A stretch of 64,000 bases of DNA. Origin: Streptomyces sp. 378. Its GTDB lineage: Bacteria > Actinomycetota > Actinomycetes > Streptomycetales > Streptomycetaceae. This document shows positions 1-6,526 of the stretch, one piece after another; position 1 is the stretch's first letter; every line of letters begins with the position of its first letter. Both the position numbers and the translations under genes were made by a program. The DNA lies in assembly GCF_030124145.1 (NCBI RefSeq), contig NZ_JASKMS010000019.1:62001-126000 (forward strand), in the 5' to 3' direction. The notes below the pieces were generated by a model that saw nothing but the letters and a program-made list of their open reading frames with translations, was not told the DNA's origin and made no database searches.

Positions 1-475
1 TCGTTGCGTTCACCTGGCAGCACGCAGCGAGCGTGACGGCGTCGGCAAGCGGGCTCTTCAGCGTCGGCTCGTCGCCTCGGGCGAGGATGTCGCCGCCCAC
101 GTCCAGGAGGTCGATCGACTCCGGAGCCAAGTGTCCTACCAGCTCTTCGAGTTGGTGTGTGATGCCCTCGACTCCGTGGCGCGGGTCGATCAGTGCGATC
201 GTGTGCGGGAGCTCCGCCGCGAGTCGTGGGAGGGTGGAGCCTGCCGGAGCGATCGGGCGGGCCTCGGCCGGCACTGCCCGGACAGCTGGGGTGAGCGGTT
301 TGAGGCCAGTGAAGTTATCTGGGCTTCGGGGGCCCGGCACTGGGTCGATCAAAAGGCGGTCCCACGCGTACGTGAGGATCACCGCCTGGTCCTCGTCGCC
401 GTAGAGGGCGGCGTGAAGCATTGCGGCGGCGACTGCGTCGCCCCCTCCTCCTGCTGCGACGATCAACCGCTTCAT
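1..475 (-). CDS. DUF1152 family protein (cut by window start)
   Basis: The gene reads leftward from an ATG at 475 and runs open to base 1, giving at least 158 residues without a stop. The N-terminus begins MKRLIVAAGGGGDAVAAA, a glycine-rich loop typical of DUF1152 proteins, whose function is unknown. The C-terminus lies outside the window. It is divergent from the GntR gene at 619, and a perfect 8-bp inverted repeat at 518-540 lies between them, so both genes are probably controlled by that repressor. It is likely accessory cargo of the element. The family call is from recognition of the N-terminal motif only. Confidence 0.7.
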   Translation of the reverse strand, partial: MKRLIVAAGGGGDAVAAAMLHAALYGDEDQAVILTYAWDRLLIDPVPGPRSPDNFTGLKPLTPAVRAVPAEARPIAPAGSTLPRLAAELPHTIALIDPRHGVEGITHQLEELVGHLAPESIDLLDVGGDILARGDEPTLKSPLADAVTLAACCQVNAT

Positions 476-517
476 GCGGTTCAGCCTACGGGGTACGGGG
501 TTGACCACTCACCCTAT

Positions 518-540
518 AGTGGCTAGAGGCCATAGCCACT
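518..540. promoter_or_regulatory. Palindromic operator upstream of gntR-1
   Basis: AGTGGCTA and its reverse complement TAGCCACT are separated by 7 nt. The site lies between the divergent DUF1152 and GntR genes. The same AGTGGCTA core recurs twice at 1408-1447 on the other side of the gntR gene. The inferred role is binding of the 619-1359 repressor for autoregulation. Confidence 0.6.
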
Positions 541-618
541 TGTATCGAGAATCGGCCTCAGGCCGGTAGCGGGGTTTCCGACTACTCACCTGGAGCCCAC
601 GTTGGGTGAGGAGGACTG

Positions 619-1359
619 ATGCCACAGATCGAGGAGGCTCAGCCGAAGTATCTCCAGATCGCGCACTACATCCGCGATCAGATTCTTCGGGGTGACCTGC
701 GGCCGGGGGACGAGGTCCCGTCTGAACGGCAGTTGGCGGCGGACTGGAAGGTGTCCCGGCCCACGGCTGCACGGTCGTTGGAGGCGCTGAGCCACCAGGG
801 GCTCGTCGAGAAGCGTCAGGGGTCGGGTACGTACGTGCGGAGCCTGGAGGTCAACCGGCGAGCGCGTGAGTTGTACGGGCGGGCTCGGCAGACCGGCAAG
901 ATCTACACGCCCGGTGAGTACGCGGTGATCACCTCGACCGGTTGGATGGAGGCGCCGGCTCACGTTGCTGAGGGGTTGGGCCTGGTCAAGGATCGTCGCG
1001 CTGTGCATCGGCGGCGCGTGACCAACAATCAGGACGGGCCGATCACGCTGTCTACCTCGTGGTTCGCTCCGGATGTCGGCCACCGTGCGCCGAAGCTGCT
1101 TGAGCCGGAGCGCATCCAAGAGGGAACGCTCATGTACGTCGAGAACATGACGGGGCGGCAAGGCAGTTACGCGGAGGATCGCATGTGTGCGCGGGGTGCC
1201 ACCGAGGAAGAAGCCGTGGACCTTCAACTGGAGCCCGGCTCGGCCGTCCTGATCGTCCACCACGTCGTCTTCGACCTCCAGGACCGGCCGTTGGAGTTCG
1301 CCGAAGCCACGTACCCGCCGCATCGCTGGGCTTTCGAGCAGGGCTACCCGCTCACCTGA
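619..1359 (+). CDS. GntR/HutC-family repressor with UTRA domain (1)
   Basis: A 246-residue regulator. Residues about 9-75 form the GntR winged helix: YLQIAHYIRDQIL, then GDEVPSERQLAADW, SRPTAARSLEAL and the wing KRQGSGTYV. Residues about 100-240 fit a UTRA ligand-binding domain. The ATG has an SD-like GAGGAGGA just upstream. In AICEs and Streptomyces plasmids such KorSA-like proteins repress transfer and replication genes. The matching inverted repeats at 518-540 and 1408-1447 flank the gene and suggest autoregulation plus control of the DUF1152 gene and the 1468-2112 pair. The effector is unknown. Confidence 0.85.
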   Translation: MPQIEEAQPKYLQIAHYIRDQILRGDLRPGDEVPSERQLAADWKVSRPTAARSLEALSHQGLVEKRQGSGTYVRSLEVNRRARELYGRARQTGKIYTPGEYAVITSTGWMEAPAHVAEGLGLVKDRRAVHRRRVTNNQDGPITLSTSWFAPDVGHRAPKLLEPERIQEGTLMYVENMTGRQGSYAEDRMCARGATEEEAVDLQLEPGSAVLIVHHVVFDLQDRPLEFAEATYPPHRWAFEQGYPLT

Positions 1360-1407
1360 TGGTGCGGTGAGGTCCCGCTAGTTACGGCGAACGGGTTGCG
1401 GAGTCGA

Positions 1408-1447
1408 AGTGGCTAATGCCACTATCCAGGAAGTGGCTAAGGCCACT
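1408..1447. promoter_or_regulatory. Tandem pair of palindromic operators
   Basis: AGTGGCTAATGCCACT at 1408-1423 and AGTGGCTAAGGCCACT at 1432-1447 are two 16-bp palindromes (AGTGGC-N4-GCCACT), 24 bp apart start to start. They share the AGTGGCTA core with 518-540. They end 20 nt before the GTG at 1468, so they probably cover its promoter and allow repression by GntR-1. Confidence 0.65.
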
Positions 1448-1467
1448 TGGGCTGGAAGGGGTCACGG

Positions 1468-1641
1468 GTGACGAGTCAGCGGCCGGACGAGGGTGCGCGG
1501 TTAGCTTGCCGGGGTTGTCGTGGGCGCGGTTGGAAGCGCGTCGGCTCCCGTACGGCTCTGGCGCTCTCCACGGCCAACGATCGCCACCGTGTCACATCGA
1601 AACGGCGCTGCCTCGACTGTGACGGCAGCGGCAAGGAGTGA
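1468..1641 (+). CDS. Small CxxCxGxG zinc-finger-like protein
   Basis: A 57-residue protein started at GTG 1468 because GGAAGGGG sits 6 nt upstream. An in-frame TTG at 1447 would overlap the operator. Two cysteine pairs lie about 35 residues apart, CRGCRGRGW near residue 14 and CLDCDGSGK near the C-terminus. These CxxCxGxG units resemble the zinc ribbons of DnaJ, so it may bind zinc and fold as one ribbon. The stop is 6 nt before the ATP-binding protein at 1648, so the two are co-transcribed. I do not recognise a named family. The function is unknown. Confidence 0.55.
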   Translation: MTSQRPDEGARLACRGCRGRGWKRVGSRTALALSTANDRHRVTSKRRCLDCDGSGKE

Positions 1642-1647
1642 GCGCGG

Positions 1648-2112
1648 ATGGCCTACACGATCGACCGCTTTCCTTCTGAGGAGTGGCCGCGACTCGGTGC
1701 CATGACTTTGCACCCAGTCGCGGAGTCCGTGCCTCGGGCTCGGTACTGGTTCCGGAAGTTCCTCGCCCCGTACAACCCGTCCTGCTCGATCGACGACTGC
1801 GCGCTGATGATTTCCGAGCTGGTCACCAACGCCATTCTCTATGGGCGGGCGGATGAGTCCTGGGTGGTGCGCGTTGAGTGGTTTCGCGTGGAGACGTCGC
1901 TTCGGATCGAGGTGCACAACCCGGGCTTCCCTGCGAACGTTCAGATGCGGCGGCCAGACGCCAACGACGCCCACGGTCGCGGCCTGCTCCTGGTCGACTC
2001 CATCGCCGAGTCGTGGCACTCCGGGCCTAGCCGCTTCGGTGGGACGATGGTCTCCTGCGACGTGGCCGGCGCGTGGCCGTCCAGCGAGGGCTTCACTCCG
2101 ATCCTGTTCTGA
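1648..2112 (+). CDS. HATPase-type ATP-binding protein (RsbW/SpoIIAB-like)
   Basis: A 154-residue single-domain GHKL ATPase. The N box ELVTNAILYG lies near residues 54-63 and the G2-like box GRGLLLVDSIA near residues 110-120. Streptomyces has many such RsbW-like proteins, usually anti-sigma factor kinases that act on STAS partners. No STAS gene lies beside this one. AAGGAG at 1632-1637, inside the end of the preceding gene, serves as its SD. Together with the zinc-ribbon protein it forms a two-gene unit under the GntR-1 operators. The substrate is unknown, and a role in sensing host state is speculation. Confidence 0.75.
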   Translation: MAYTIDRFPSEEWPRLGAMTLHPVAESVPRARYWFRKFLAPYNPSCSIDDCALMISELVTNAILYGRADESWVVRVEWFRVETSLRIEVHNPGFPANVQMRRPDANDAHGRGLLLVDSIAESWHSGPSRFGGTMVSCDVAGAWPSSEGFTPILF

Positions 2113-2135
2113 CGCTCCAGTTGTCGCTAGTCTGG

Positions 2136-2156
2136 TTGACCAGTTGACTTGGCCAA
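2136..2156. promoter_or_regulatory. Operator upstream of gntR-2
   Basis: This stretch contains TTGACCAGTTGAC. Read in reverse it gives AAGTCAACTGGTCA, matching the two copies downstream of gntR-2 (AAGTCAACCTGTCA and AAGTCAACTTGTCA) at 12 of 14 positions each. It ends 18 nt before the gntR-2 ATG, consistent with autorepression. Confidence 0.55.
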
Positions 2157-2174
2157 TCCCGACAGGCGGCGTTC

Positions 2175-2906
2175 ATGGCGTATGAAGTGGCGGCACCGAA
2201 GTATGTGCGCCTAGCTCAGACGATCCAGCGCCGCATCGAGGACGGCACGTACCCGCCCGGCACCCGGGTGCCCAGCGAAAACCAGTTGGTGCAAGCCTTC
2301 GGGATGTCCCGTCCCACCGTCGTACGGGCGCTGGAGCTGCTGAAGCGCGACGGCTGGCTGGAGTCCCGGCAGGGGTACGGCACGATCGTCCGGGGGCGTC
2401 CGGAGGTTGTGGAGCAGAGAGGTCGGCGGGGGCTAGAGGTCCTGGAGCGCGACGAGTCGCAGGCCCCGGGGCGCCTGGTGGAGGTCGGCGAAGTCCCTGT
2501 TCCGGAGCGGGTCGCCTCTGCGCTCGGGCTCCCGAAGCGGGCCGAGGTCCTTATGCGTCGCTTTCTGGTGGAGGAGGACGGCGAAGCGGTCGAGTTGGTC
2601 TCGTCGTACTTTCCCGCCGGCCTGGTCGAGGGCACCGAGTTGGCGAGTGCGGAAGCCTTGAGCGGCAGTGTGCGCGAGCACGTGGAGGCCCGGCAGAAGG
2701 TCCGCTTTGACCATGTGACGGAGCGGATCTCGGCTCGACTGGCGGAGAGTGGCGAAGCTGAACTTCTGGGCGGCCTGCCGAACGGTGTGCCTGTGCTCAG
2801 CGTCTTGGTCATTGCGTGCGATGTCTCCGGGCAGGCGCTGCAAGTCTCTGAAGTGCTGCTTCCTGCTGATCTGCATGAGCTCGAAGACACCTACCGCTTG
2901 AACTGA
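2175..2906 (+). CDS. GntR/HutC-family repressor with UTRA domain (2), KorSA-like
   Basis: A 243-residue regulator. The winged helix spans residues about 8-75, with TRVPSENQLVQAFGMSRPT and the wing SRQGYGTIV. A UTRA-type effector domain covers about 100-240. It is only moderately similar to the GntR protein at 619 and has a different operator sequence. Its sites flank the gene, and the downstream pair overlaps a promoter for the transfer operon beginning at 3030. It is therefore the better candidate for the transfer repressor (KorSA role). This assignment rests on context. Confidence 0.85.
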   Translation: MAYEVAAPKYVRLAQTIQRRIEDGTYPPGTRVPSENQLVQAFGMSRPTVVRALELLKRDGWLESRQGYGTIVRGRPEVVEQRGRRGLEVLERDESQAPGRLVEVGEVPVPERVASALGLPKRAEVLMRRFLVEEDGEAVELVSSYFPAGLVEGTELASAEALSGSVREHVEARQKVRFDHVTERISARLAESGEAELLGGLPNGVPVLSVLVIACDVSGQALQVSEVLLPADLHELEDTYRLN

Positions 2907-2940
2907 CGCCTGATCCAGGCGAGTTCACTCGGAACTCCAC

Positions 2941-2993
2941 TTGACAAGTCAACCTGTCATCTCTAGTTTTGAACTTGCTAAGTCAACTTGTCA
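2941..2993 (+). promoter_or_regulatory. Promoter with overlapping GntR operators for the transfer operon
   Basis: TTGACA at 2941-2946 and TAGTTT at 2964-2969 are 17 bp apart, a good vegetative-type promoter. Two direct copies of AAGTCAACyTGTCA lie at 2946-2959 and 2980-2993. The first overlaps the -35 box and the spacer, and TTGACAAGTCAA at 2941-2952 is itself palindromic. Binding there would block RNA polymerase, so the operon from 3030 is predicted to be repressed by GntR-2. Confidence 0.65.
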
Positions 2994-3029
2994 GGTGGCG
3001 AGTTGATCGACCCAGAAGGAGAAATCTCT

Positions 3030-3380
3030 GTGCGTGTGATCCGCATTGACGCCTCGACCGCCACGATCCTGCTCACCGAAGCTCCGGCGCCGAAGGTCCG
3101 CGACCGGCAGACCGGTGAGATCGCCAAGGATGCCGTGAGTGGCGAGGCACTGATGACGATCGGCGTGGTCTACATCGAGGAGGGAGAGTCGTCGCTGATC
3201 AAGGTCACCGTTCCCGAGAGCGGTGTCTCTGAAGGGCTGACGCTCGGGGCTCCGGTCGCGCTGCCGGGGCTCGTGGCTCGGCCGTGGGAGAGCGTCTTCA
3301 ACGGTCAGCAGCGGCACGGCATTGCCTACCGGGCCACCGCTGTGGCTCCGGGCGCCTTTCCGATGGCTGAGGCGGGCTGA
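3030..3380 (+). CDS. SCO3933-family regulatory protein
   Basis: A 116-residue protein started at GTG 3030, 8 nt after GAAGGAGA. The pattern (MRVIRIDAST near the start, DRQTGEIAKD, then PWESVFNGQQRHGIAYRA) matches a small protein found just upstream of the FtsK-like transfer gene in many Streptomyces elements and labelled SCO3933-family regulatory protein. The molecular role is not established. It is the first gene of the predicted transfer operon, 5 nt before the translocase. It is probably all-beta, judged from alternating hydrophobic residues. Confidence 0.65.
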   Translation: MRVIRIDASTATILLTEAPAPKVRDRQTGEIAKDAVSGEALMTIGVVYIEEGESSLIKVTVPESGVSEGLTLGAPVALPGLVARPWESVFNGQQRHGIAYRATAVAPGAFPMAEAG

Positions 3381-3385
3381 TCGCC

Positions 3386-4759
3386 GTGACGGACCTGGTG
3401 ACGTGGGCCGAGCTGGGCGGATCGCTCGCTGCGATAGGCGGCGCGGCCTACGCCCGGCACGCTCACCCGGCCGCGTACTGGTCAACGGTCGGACTGCCGG
3501 TCTCGGTGGCCCGGCTGCTGGCCTCGTACTCCTCGACCATGGACGCGTGCGGTCTGACGGTCGAGCCGTCCCGGTGGCGGGCACTGGCCGTCAAGGCGAC
3601 CACTCGCCGTGAAATCCGTCCGGTGCCCCCTCGTCGGGGCATGATCCGGCCCACCTCGACCGGTCTGCGGCTCCGGCTTCGGCTGGCTCCGGGGCAGGAA
3701 CCTGCGGACGTGGCGGCCTCGGCCGAACGGCTGCGCCATGCCTGGGGCGTTCACGCCGTGTACGTCCGGGACGTGAAGCCCGGAGTCGTGGAACTGCGGC
3801 TCGTCGGCTTCGACGTTCTGCGGAAGGTGCGGATGCCTCGACGGACCGTCTCAAGTCCGCTGCGAGTGCCGGTGGCTCTGCGAGAAGACGCCACTGCCTT
3901 TGTTCGGGACTACCGGGCCGTACCTCACGAACTCGTGCTCGGCGCCACGTTGTCGGGCAAGTCCATGTTCCTGCGGAGCCTGATTGCCGCGCTGGCCGCT
4001 CAGTCGGTGGCGCTCGTGGGGATCGACTGCAAGCGCGGTGTGGAGCTGGCGCCGTTCGCGCCCCGGCTCTCCGCGCTGGCGACCGACCCGGAACAGGCTG
4101 CCGAGCTGCTGCCCGTGCTGGTCAAGGAAATGGAGGACCGCTACGACCTGATCAAGGCCCGGCAGGGCATCGCACCAGGTACCCCGGACGAGGAGATCAC
4201 CTCGGACATCTGGGGCCTGCCTGAGCAGGAACGCCCCGCGCCCATCGTGCTGTTCGTCGACGAGGTGGCCGAACTGTTTCTCGTCGCCACAAGGAAGGAG
4301 GAAGAGCGGCGGGACGAGATGGTCACCCAGCTCATCCGCCTCGCCCAACTCGGCCGCGCGGCCGGCATCTACCTGGAGGTCTGCGGGCAGCGTTTCGGAG
4401 CCGAGCTCGGCAAGGGCGCGACCATGCTCCGGGCCCAGCTCACGGGTCGGGTCTGCCACCGTGTCAACGACGAAGCTTCCGCCAAGATGGCGCTCGGCGA
4501 CATCGCCCCTGAAGCGGTCTACGCGGCCTGCTCCATCGCCGCCGAGCTGCCCGGCCTCGCGGTCGTAGGTGACACATCCGGCGGCTGGTCCCGCATCCGA
4601 ACCCCGTACCTGTCCCTCGCCGACGCTGCGGCCACCTGCCGCGAGACGGCACACCTCGCCCCGGAAGTACCGGCGCTCACGCCCTTCCGGCCGTACGTCC
4701 CGCCCGTGCCAGTGAAGGAGCCCATGCCCGTGGCCGCTCCTGCGCCGGTCACCGAGTAA
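3386..4759 (+). CDS. FtsK/SpoIIIE-domain DNA translocase (TraSA/TraB-like)
   Basis: A 457-residue conjugation motor from GTG 3386. Walker A GATLSGKS is at about residues 186-193 and Walker B IVLFVDEVAEL at about 287-297. The Arg/Gln-rich LGRAAGIYLEVCGQR segment follows, as in FtsK motor domains. The family pumps double-stranded plasmid DNA between hyphae at the tip and alone suffices for transfer. The N-terminal 80 residues are only weakly hydrophobic, so membrane attachment is unclear. It is followed by the Spd-type genes, as in other AICEs. Confidence 0.9.
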   Translation: MTDLVTWAELGGSLAAIGGAAYARHAHPAAYWSTVGLPVSVARLLASYSSTMDACGLTVEPSRWRALAVKATTRREIRPVPPRRGMIRPTSTGLRLRLRLAPGQEPADVAASAERLRHAWGVHAVYVRDVKPGVVELRLVGFDVLRKVRMPRRTVSSPLRVPVALREDATAFVRDYRAVPHELVLGATLSGKSMFLRSLIAALAAQSVALVGIDCKRGVELAPFAPRLSALATDPEQAAELLPVLVKEMEDRYDLIKARQGIAPGTPDEEITSDIWGLPEQERPAPIVLFVDEVAELFLVATRKEEERRDEMVTQLIRLAQLGRAAGIYLEVCGQRFGAELGKGATMLRAQLTGRVCHRVNDEASAKMALGDIAPEAVYAACSIAAELPGLAVVGDTSGGWSRIRTPYLSLADAAATCRETAHLAPEVPALTPFRPYVPPVPVKEPMPVAAPAPVTE

Positions 4760-4841
4760 CCACCCCGATCCCACGGTCGGCGCGGCCGTCCCGCGCCAAG
4801 TCCCTACCCCGCCCATGCCTGCAACCGGAAGGAGTCGCGCC

Positions 4842-5498
4842 GTGCGCACCCTGCCTGTCCGCGTTGACGCCGTGCTCGTTCAAGCAGTGATCGCCGCCGC
4901 GCTGTCCTTCGCCCACCTGCACGACCTCGCCTCAGCGGCCGGACAGGACGGCTGGAAGGCGTGGGCCTATCCGGTCTCCGTCGATCTGCTGTTGGTGGCT
5001 GCCTGGCGGCGGCTCCGTTCCGGTGAGGCGAAAGCGGCCGGGTGGTGCTGGTTCCTCGTCGCGCTGGTCGCGTCCCTCGGCGCCAATGTCGCCACCGCCG
5101 GACTGCTCGACCTCGACGACGTACCGGCCTGGCTGCGCATTCTCGTCGCGGGCTGGCCCGCGGTCGCCTTCCTCGGCGGCACGCTCCTTACCCACGGATC
5201 GCCGAAGTCGATCGAGACTCCGGCGACGACACCCGAGCCGCCCTCGACGGATACAGCCCCCGAACCCACTCCCGCAGAAGCCGAACCACCCACAGCAGCG
5301 GCCGTACTGCCCGCCGCCGAGCCGAAGTCGGGTCCGCCGTCGCCGTCCCCGGCACCGCCCGCGCTCGTCGCCTTGGCCCGCAAGGTCGCCGACGAACACC
5401 GCACCCGGACCGGAACCGACATCGACACCTCGACACTTCGCGCCCGGCTCGGTGTCCCGATGCCGCTCGCCGAAGCCATCGCTACCCAACTCACCTGA
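4842..5498 (+). CDS. DUF2637 membrane protein (SpdB-like)
   Basis: A 218-residue protein started at GTG 4842, 7 nt after GGAAGGAG. An upstream in-frame ATG at 4815 lacks an SD. Four membrane segments lie in the first about 115 residues. A Pro/Glu/Thr/Ala-rich linker and a C-terminal region with ALARKVADEHR and a short helix-turn-helix-like tail follow. DUF2637 proteins occur next to Tra in Streptomyces elements and are linked to intramycelial spread (pock size). The spread role is inferred from family and position. Confidence 0.8.
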   Translation: MRTLPVRVDAVLVQAVIAAALSFAHLHDLASAAGQDGWKAWAYPVSVDLLLVAAWRRLRSGEAKAAGWCWFLVALVASLGANVATAGLLDLDDVPAWLRILVAGWPAVAFLGGTLLTHGSPKSIETPATTPEPPSTDTAPEPTPAEAEPPTAAAVLPAAEPKSGPPSPSPAPPALVALARKVADEHRTRTGTDIDTSTLRARLGVPMPLAEAIATQLT

Positions 5499-5516
5499 CC
5501 CGGAGGACTTTCCCCC

Positions 5517-5708
5517 TTGCGTCCGTCCACGCTCCGCGCGCTGAAGCGCGCCGCCGAGCTGACCCGCCAGAACCGACTCACCGAAGCCGTGCTGATCGCA
5601 GAGCCCGTGATCCTCGCCGCCGACAGCTACGAGGGCGACGAGATCTTGCGCTGGCTCGCCGACCACGTCACCGACTTCACCGGCGAAACCGAAGAGGAGA
5701 CCACCTGA
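5517..5708 (+). CDS. Small hypothetical AICE protein
   Basis: A 63-residue protein from a TTG start 9 nt after GGAGGA. It is mostly helical and charged (LRALKRAAELTRQNRLTEA, then LRWLADHV) with no membrane segment. Its stop overlaps the start of the next gene by one base (TGATG), showing translational coupling. It belongs to the cluster of small genes between tra and rep. I do not recognise a family. Confidence 0.7.
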   Translation: MRPSTLRALKRAAELTRQNRLTEAVLIAEPVILAADSYEGDEILRWLADHVTDFTGETEEETT

Positions 5709-5899
5709 TGCCCTCCAACCGCCGCTTCCGCAAGGTCGTCCGCATCGGCCCCGTCCAGGTCGCCACCTACTACGACGGCCGGGGCCGCGAGAAGCACACC
5801 GCCGCCTGCACGGCTCCGCGCTGTGGCTTCTCCACGGACTACGACAGCCGCGCCGCCGCCGAGCTGGCCGCCCGCACTCACCGCTGCTCCGTCCGCTGA
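5708..5899 (+). CDS. Mobile-element transfer protein, Cys/His-rich
   Basis: A 63-residue basic protein whose ATG at 5708 shares one base with the previous stop. The sequence FRKVVRIGPVQVATYYDGRG followed by CTAPRCGF and a terminal THRCSVR forms a possible C-x4-C...H-x-C zinc site. Proteins of this size and pattern are annotated as mobile element transfer protein in Streptomyces elements. The direct function is unknown. A larger reading frame runs through it from 5042, but that is an alternative-frame artefact. Confidence 0.7.
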   Translation: MPSNRRFRKVVRIGPVQVATYYDGRGREKHTAACTAPRCGFSTDYDSRAAAELAARTHRCSVR

Positions 5900-5915
5900 C
5901 CGCCGAGGAGATCCC

Positions 5916-6110
5916 GTGACCGTCTCACTGCCGCTCGTCTTCGTCCTGGGCGTCATCGCCTGGGCCGCGATCAAGTTCCTCGGCATCCGTCTCTGGGTCG
6001 CCGTCGTGATCGCACTGTTCGGCTTCTGGCTCTCCTACACCTTCCTCGCCCCTGCCATCGAGTCCGGCACCCGCTCCGGGGTCGACGTCGTCAACGGCAC
6101 CCGCGACTGA
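5916..6110 (+). CDS. Small membrane protein of the spread cluster
   Basis: A 64-residue protein from GTG 5916, 5 nt after GAGGAG. Two adjoining hydrophobic segments (VSLPLVFVLGVIAWAAI and LWVAVVIALFGFWLSYTFL) suggest a helical hairpin in the membrane, with a short charged C-terminus. Its place between the Cys-rich protein and the SpdD-like gene suggests a spread role. No specific family is claimed. Confidence 0.7.
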   Translation: MTVSLPLVFVLGVIAWAAIKFLGIRLWVAVVIALFGFWLSYTFLAPAIESGTRSGVDVVNGTRD

Positions 6111-6137
6111 GAACCCGCGACCGACAGGAGACCTGCC

Positions 6138-6395
6138 ATGTTCCGCCCCAGGCTGCCCGACACACAGCACGTCCCGAGCATCACCACACACATCCCGCAG
6201 AACCACGCTCCGGCACTCTCCGCCGGCCGTCCGGTCGCCCCCTACGTCGGGGTCGGCGTCGGTGCGGTCGCCGCCGTGGTCGTCGTCGGCGTCGTCCTCA
6301 CCGCGCTCCTGGCGGCGGTCGCTATCTCGGCCGTGTCCGTGGCCATCGCCGCCGTCGTCCTGCGCTCCCTGATCACTGGCGCGAACAAGCGCTGA
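6138..6395 (+). CDS. SpdD-like membrane protein
   Basis: An 85-residue protein with SD ACAGGAGA before ATG 6138. The first 35 residues are polar with several His and Pro. The rest is one or two very Ala/Val-rich membrane segments ending in RSLITGANKR. This layout resembles SpdD proteins of Streptomyces plasmids and AICEs, thought to help plasmid spread within the mycelium. It is the last small gene before the replication initiator. Confidence 0.7.
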   Translation: MFRPRLPDTQHVPSITTHIPQNHAPALSAGRPVAPYVGVGVGAVAAVVVVGVVLTALLAAVAISAVSVAIAAVVLRSLITGANKR

Positions 6396-6526
6396 CCGGC
6401 CGCCGGGGCGGCAACAAGCCGCCAAGCATCCCGCCGCCCCGGGGCCGTCCCTCCCAACTGCCAAGACAGCCGAAAGGAAGACCCATCATCACCCGGCAGA
6501 CTCCGCCCCCGCTGGCGGAACTCTCC

